Program-made: the position numbers and the translations under genes
Part shown: one piece after another, positions 13,655-13,849 of the stretch
How the letters are laid out: each line of letters begins with the position of its first letter
Position numbering within the stretch: position 1 is the first letter of the stretch
Notes under the pieces: model-generated
The model's database searches: none
What the model saw: the letters and a program-made list of their open reading frames with translations, nothing else
What the model was told of the DNA's origin: nothing
From: an uncultured Eubacteriales bacterium
Lineage (GTDB): Bacteria; Bacillota; Clostridia; Oscillospirales; Butyricicoccaceae
Direction of reading: 5' to 3'
Assembly: GCA_949740695.1 (NCBI GenBank)
Contig: CATJIY010000112.1
Coordinates: 1 to 13,849 of the forward strand
DNA length: 13,849 bases

Positions 13655-13849
13655 ATGTACGCACCCTGTAACAACAATTGCAACTGCAACAACAACTGCT
13701 GCCGCGGAAACAGCGGGTTCTTCGCAAACTATCAGCCCTTCTGGATCATCGTCGTTGTCGCCATCGTTATCATTTGGGTACATTACGGCGCCGGCGCCTG
13801 GGGCGGCTGCGGAGGCTGGGGCGGCTGCAACAACAACTGCAATTGCGGT
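13655..13849 (+). CDS. Small Cys/Asn-rich single-span membrane protein (3' end outside window)
   Basis: ATG 13655 follows AAGGAGGG at 10-nt spacing, and 65 codons stay open to the window edge. The product begins MYAPCNNNCNCNNNCC, has a hydrophobic span WIIVVVAIVIIWV at about residues 30-42, then a Gly/Trp-rich stretch (GAGAWGGCGGWGGC) and a second CNNNCNC block at the very end. Nine or more Cys in 65 residues suggest metal binding or disulfide cross-linking. It recalls small Gly-rich sporulation or spore-coat proteins of Firmicutes such as YjcZ, but that is only a resemblance. It lies 72 bp after the SLH-like gene with no clear terminator or promoter between, so it may be co-transcribed. Confidence 0.75.
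   Translation, partial: MYAPCNNNCNCNNNCCRGNSGFFANYQPFWIIVVVAIVIIWVHYGAGAWGGCGGWGGCNNNCNCG

Overview
The window looks like a chromosomal segment from a moderately GC-rich member of the Clostridia, probably Oscillospiraceae-like. The reasons are strong AGGAGG-type ribosome binding sites, a transketolase split into two genes, zinc-type L33, a Gram-positive style single-span SecE, S-layer homology (SLH) surface proteins and extended -10 promoters. This placement is inference from gene style; no rRNA is present. I see no insertion sequence, prophage, CRISPR array, tRNA or rRNA.

Layout, left to right. (1) 1-900, minus: an XRE-type regulator whose C-terminal part is a run of exact-period 28-residue repeats; it leaves the window on the left. 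(2) 901-1259: an intergenic region with a perfect 14-bp inverted repeat. (3) 1260-4259, minus: an operon of split transketolase (N then C subunit) and a short malic enzyme, driven from a strong promoter at 4401-4429. (4) 4569-6943, minus: the operon rpmG-secE-nusG-rplK-rplA, from a strong promoter at 7036-7064 to a strong terminator at 4514-4553. rpmG (49 aa) is recovered here by hand translation. (5) 7192-9154, plus: a stand-alone ADP-dependent NAD(P)HX dehydratase, then a radical SAM protein with its own promoter; a bidirectional terminator follows at 9242-9275. (6) 9278-12181, minus, and 12416-13582, plus: a divergent pair of secreted SLH-type surface proteins, one carrying a phosphodiester glycosidase domain. 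(7) 13655 to the right edge, plus: a small Cys/Asn-rich membrane protein, open at the edge.

The best regulatory signal is a pair of matching stem-loops directly upstream of the ribosome binding sites of rplK and rplA. Each has a GUGG/CCAC outer helix, a GAG-containing internal loop and an inner helix. This resembles the 23S rRNA site bound by L1, so L1 may repress both of its operon cistrons separately. A second signal is the repeat regulator, whose 168-bp double-unit duplication suggests copy-number change. I found no clearly new multi-gene system; the least explained coding elements are the repeat regulator, the radical SAM protein and the Cys/Asn-rich small protein.
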